A DNA stretch of 64,000 nucleotides from an uncultured Pseudomonadota bacterium. Lineage in GTDB: Bacteria > Pseudomonadota > Gammaproteobacteria > Methylococcales > Methylomonadaceae. The stretch spans positions 1 through 64,000 of the forward strand of contig CAIXED010000061.1 in the NCBI GenBank assembly GCA_903918375.1, given 5' to 3'. Shown here piece by piece: positions 63,630 to 64,000 of this stretch; position 1 is the stretch's first letter; the number at the start of each line of letters is the position of its first letter. Both the position numbers and the translations under genes were made by a program. The notes beneath the pieces are model-generated. The model saw nothing but the letters and a program-made list of their open reading frames with translations. It was not told the DNA's origin and searched no databases.

Positions 63630-64000
63630 TATGCTGCTCTAAAATTGTCAACCATGGCCGCCACCACATTTTCCATTTTTTGTGATCGCGAGCCTTTCAC
63701 CAATAAGGTTTCCTGACCTGTGACCGCTTCATCTAAAGCGGCAATTAATTCCTGTTGTGTTTCAAAATAGTGCCCACCGTCGCCAAATGCTTCAACGCTA
63801 TATTTTGCTAATACACCCGTAGCAAATAAACGCTGCACCGGCATCGCTTTAATACTGTCACCCATTTGTCGATGTATATCGGCACTATCAGCACCCAATT
63901 CACCGAAAGCCCCCAATATCAACCAATTGGTTTGCTTAGGCTCCAACACTGCCAAAGCCGCATTTAGTGACGAGGGGTTGGCGTTGTAAGTGTCATCGAT
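63629..64000 (-). CDS. murF: UDP-MurNAc-tripeptide D-alanyl-D-alanine ligase, C-terminal part
   Basis: Adds D-Ala-D-Ala to the muramyl tripeptide. Only about 123 C-terminal residues are in the window; the frame stays open through 64000 with [20 protein letters not shown], a MurF signature, then [20 protein letters not shown] and [17 protein letters not shown]. The N-terminus lies beyond the window. Confidence 0.95.
   Translation of the reverse strand: MDDTYNANPSSLNAALAVLEPKQTNWLILGAFGELGADSADIHRQMGDSIKAMPVQRLFATGVLAKYSVEAFGDGGHYFETQQELIAALDEAVTGQETLLVKGSRSQKMENVVAAMVDNFRAA

Overview
The window looks like chromosomal DNA of a gammaproteobacterium, most likely a PQQ-using methylotroph or methanotroph of the Methylococcales type. 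The evidence is a complete pqqA and pqqBCDE set, a Hox-type NAD-linked hydrogenase part-operon with hyp maturation genes, cytochrome-type surface proteins and a gammaproteobacterial dcw cluster. No methane monooxygenase or methanol dehydrogenase lies in the window, so the methanotroph label is inference. No tRNA, rRNA or CRISPR array was seen.

Layout. 1-3.2 kb: guaA, followed by a decayed 1.5-kb island bounded by 13-bp direct repeats of the guaA 3' end. It holds an acyltransferase remnant, a tyrosine-recombinase remnant and a methyltransferase that has lost its start. 3.2-5.3 kb: a HEPN-like/nucleotidyltransferase pair whose nucleotidyltransferase has a stop codon in its active-site motif, then a Fic gene preceded by a 105-bp nested palindrome. 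5.4-10.5 kb: mutY, yggX, a membrane-anchored multicopper oxidase and a GH17-like glucan enzyme fused to membrane helices. 10.6-16 kb: a glycine-zipper lipoprotein, hypABCD, coaD, a ferredoxin, an RlpA-like protein, an Ala-rich exported protein and ubiX. 16-22 kb: pip, two divergent toxin-antitoxin modules, an orphan Phd antitoxin, an outer-membrane protein, thiO, and a brnTA module flanked by 37-bp direct repeats whose toxin gene is split by a 215-bp MITE-like element. 21.9-28.9 kb: pyrD, a coiled-coil membrane protein, pmbA/tldD, a small membrane protein, rlmJ and cca.

29-40.5 kb is the metabolic centre. pqqA has its own promoter and terminator and lies 8.3 kb before pqqBCDE. Between them are two single-CXXCH proteins (one predicted outer-membrane barrel, one inner-membrane) and an oppositely oriented FecI-FecR-TonB receptor-PepSY set, a complete cell-surface signalling and metal-chelate uptake module. 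PQQ is made from the PqqA peptide by PqqE/PqqD, PqqB and PqqC and serves periplasmic alcohol dehydrogenases.

40.5-47.9 kb holds a Uma2-family protein, hemB, aroE, prlC and small hypothetical, porin and regulator genes. 48-51 kb holds hoxFUY, the diaphorase part and small subunit of a soluble hydrogenase, without hoxH in the window; hypABCD at 11-13.5 kb would serve its NiFe site. 51-64 kb holds a DUF721/DciA-like gene, lpxC, and the dcw cell-wall and division cluster on the minus strand (murF-mraY-murD-ftsW-murG-murC-murB-ddlB-ftsQ-ftsA-ftsZ-lpxC), with murF running off the window end. Most dcw genes overlap or nearly touch, suggesting translational coupling.
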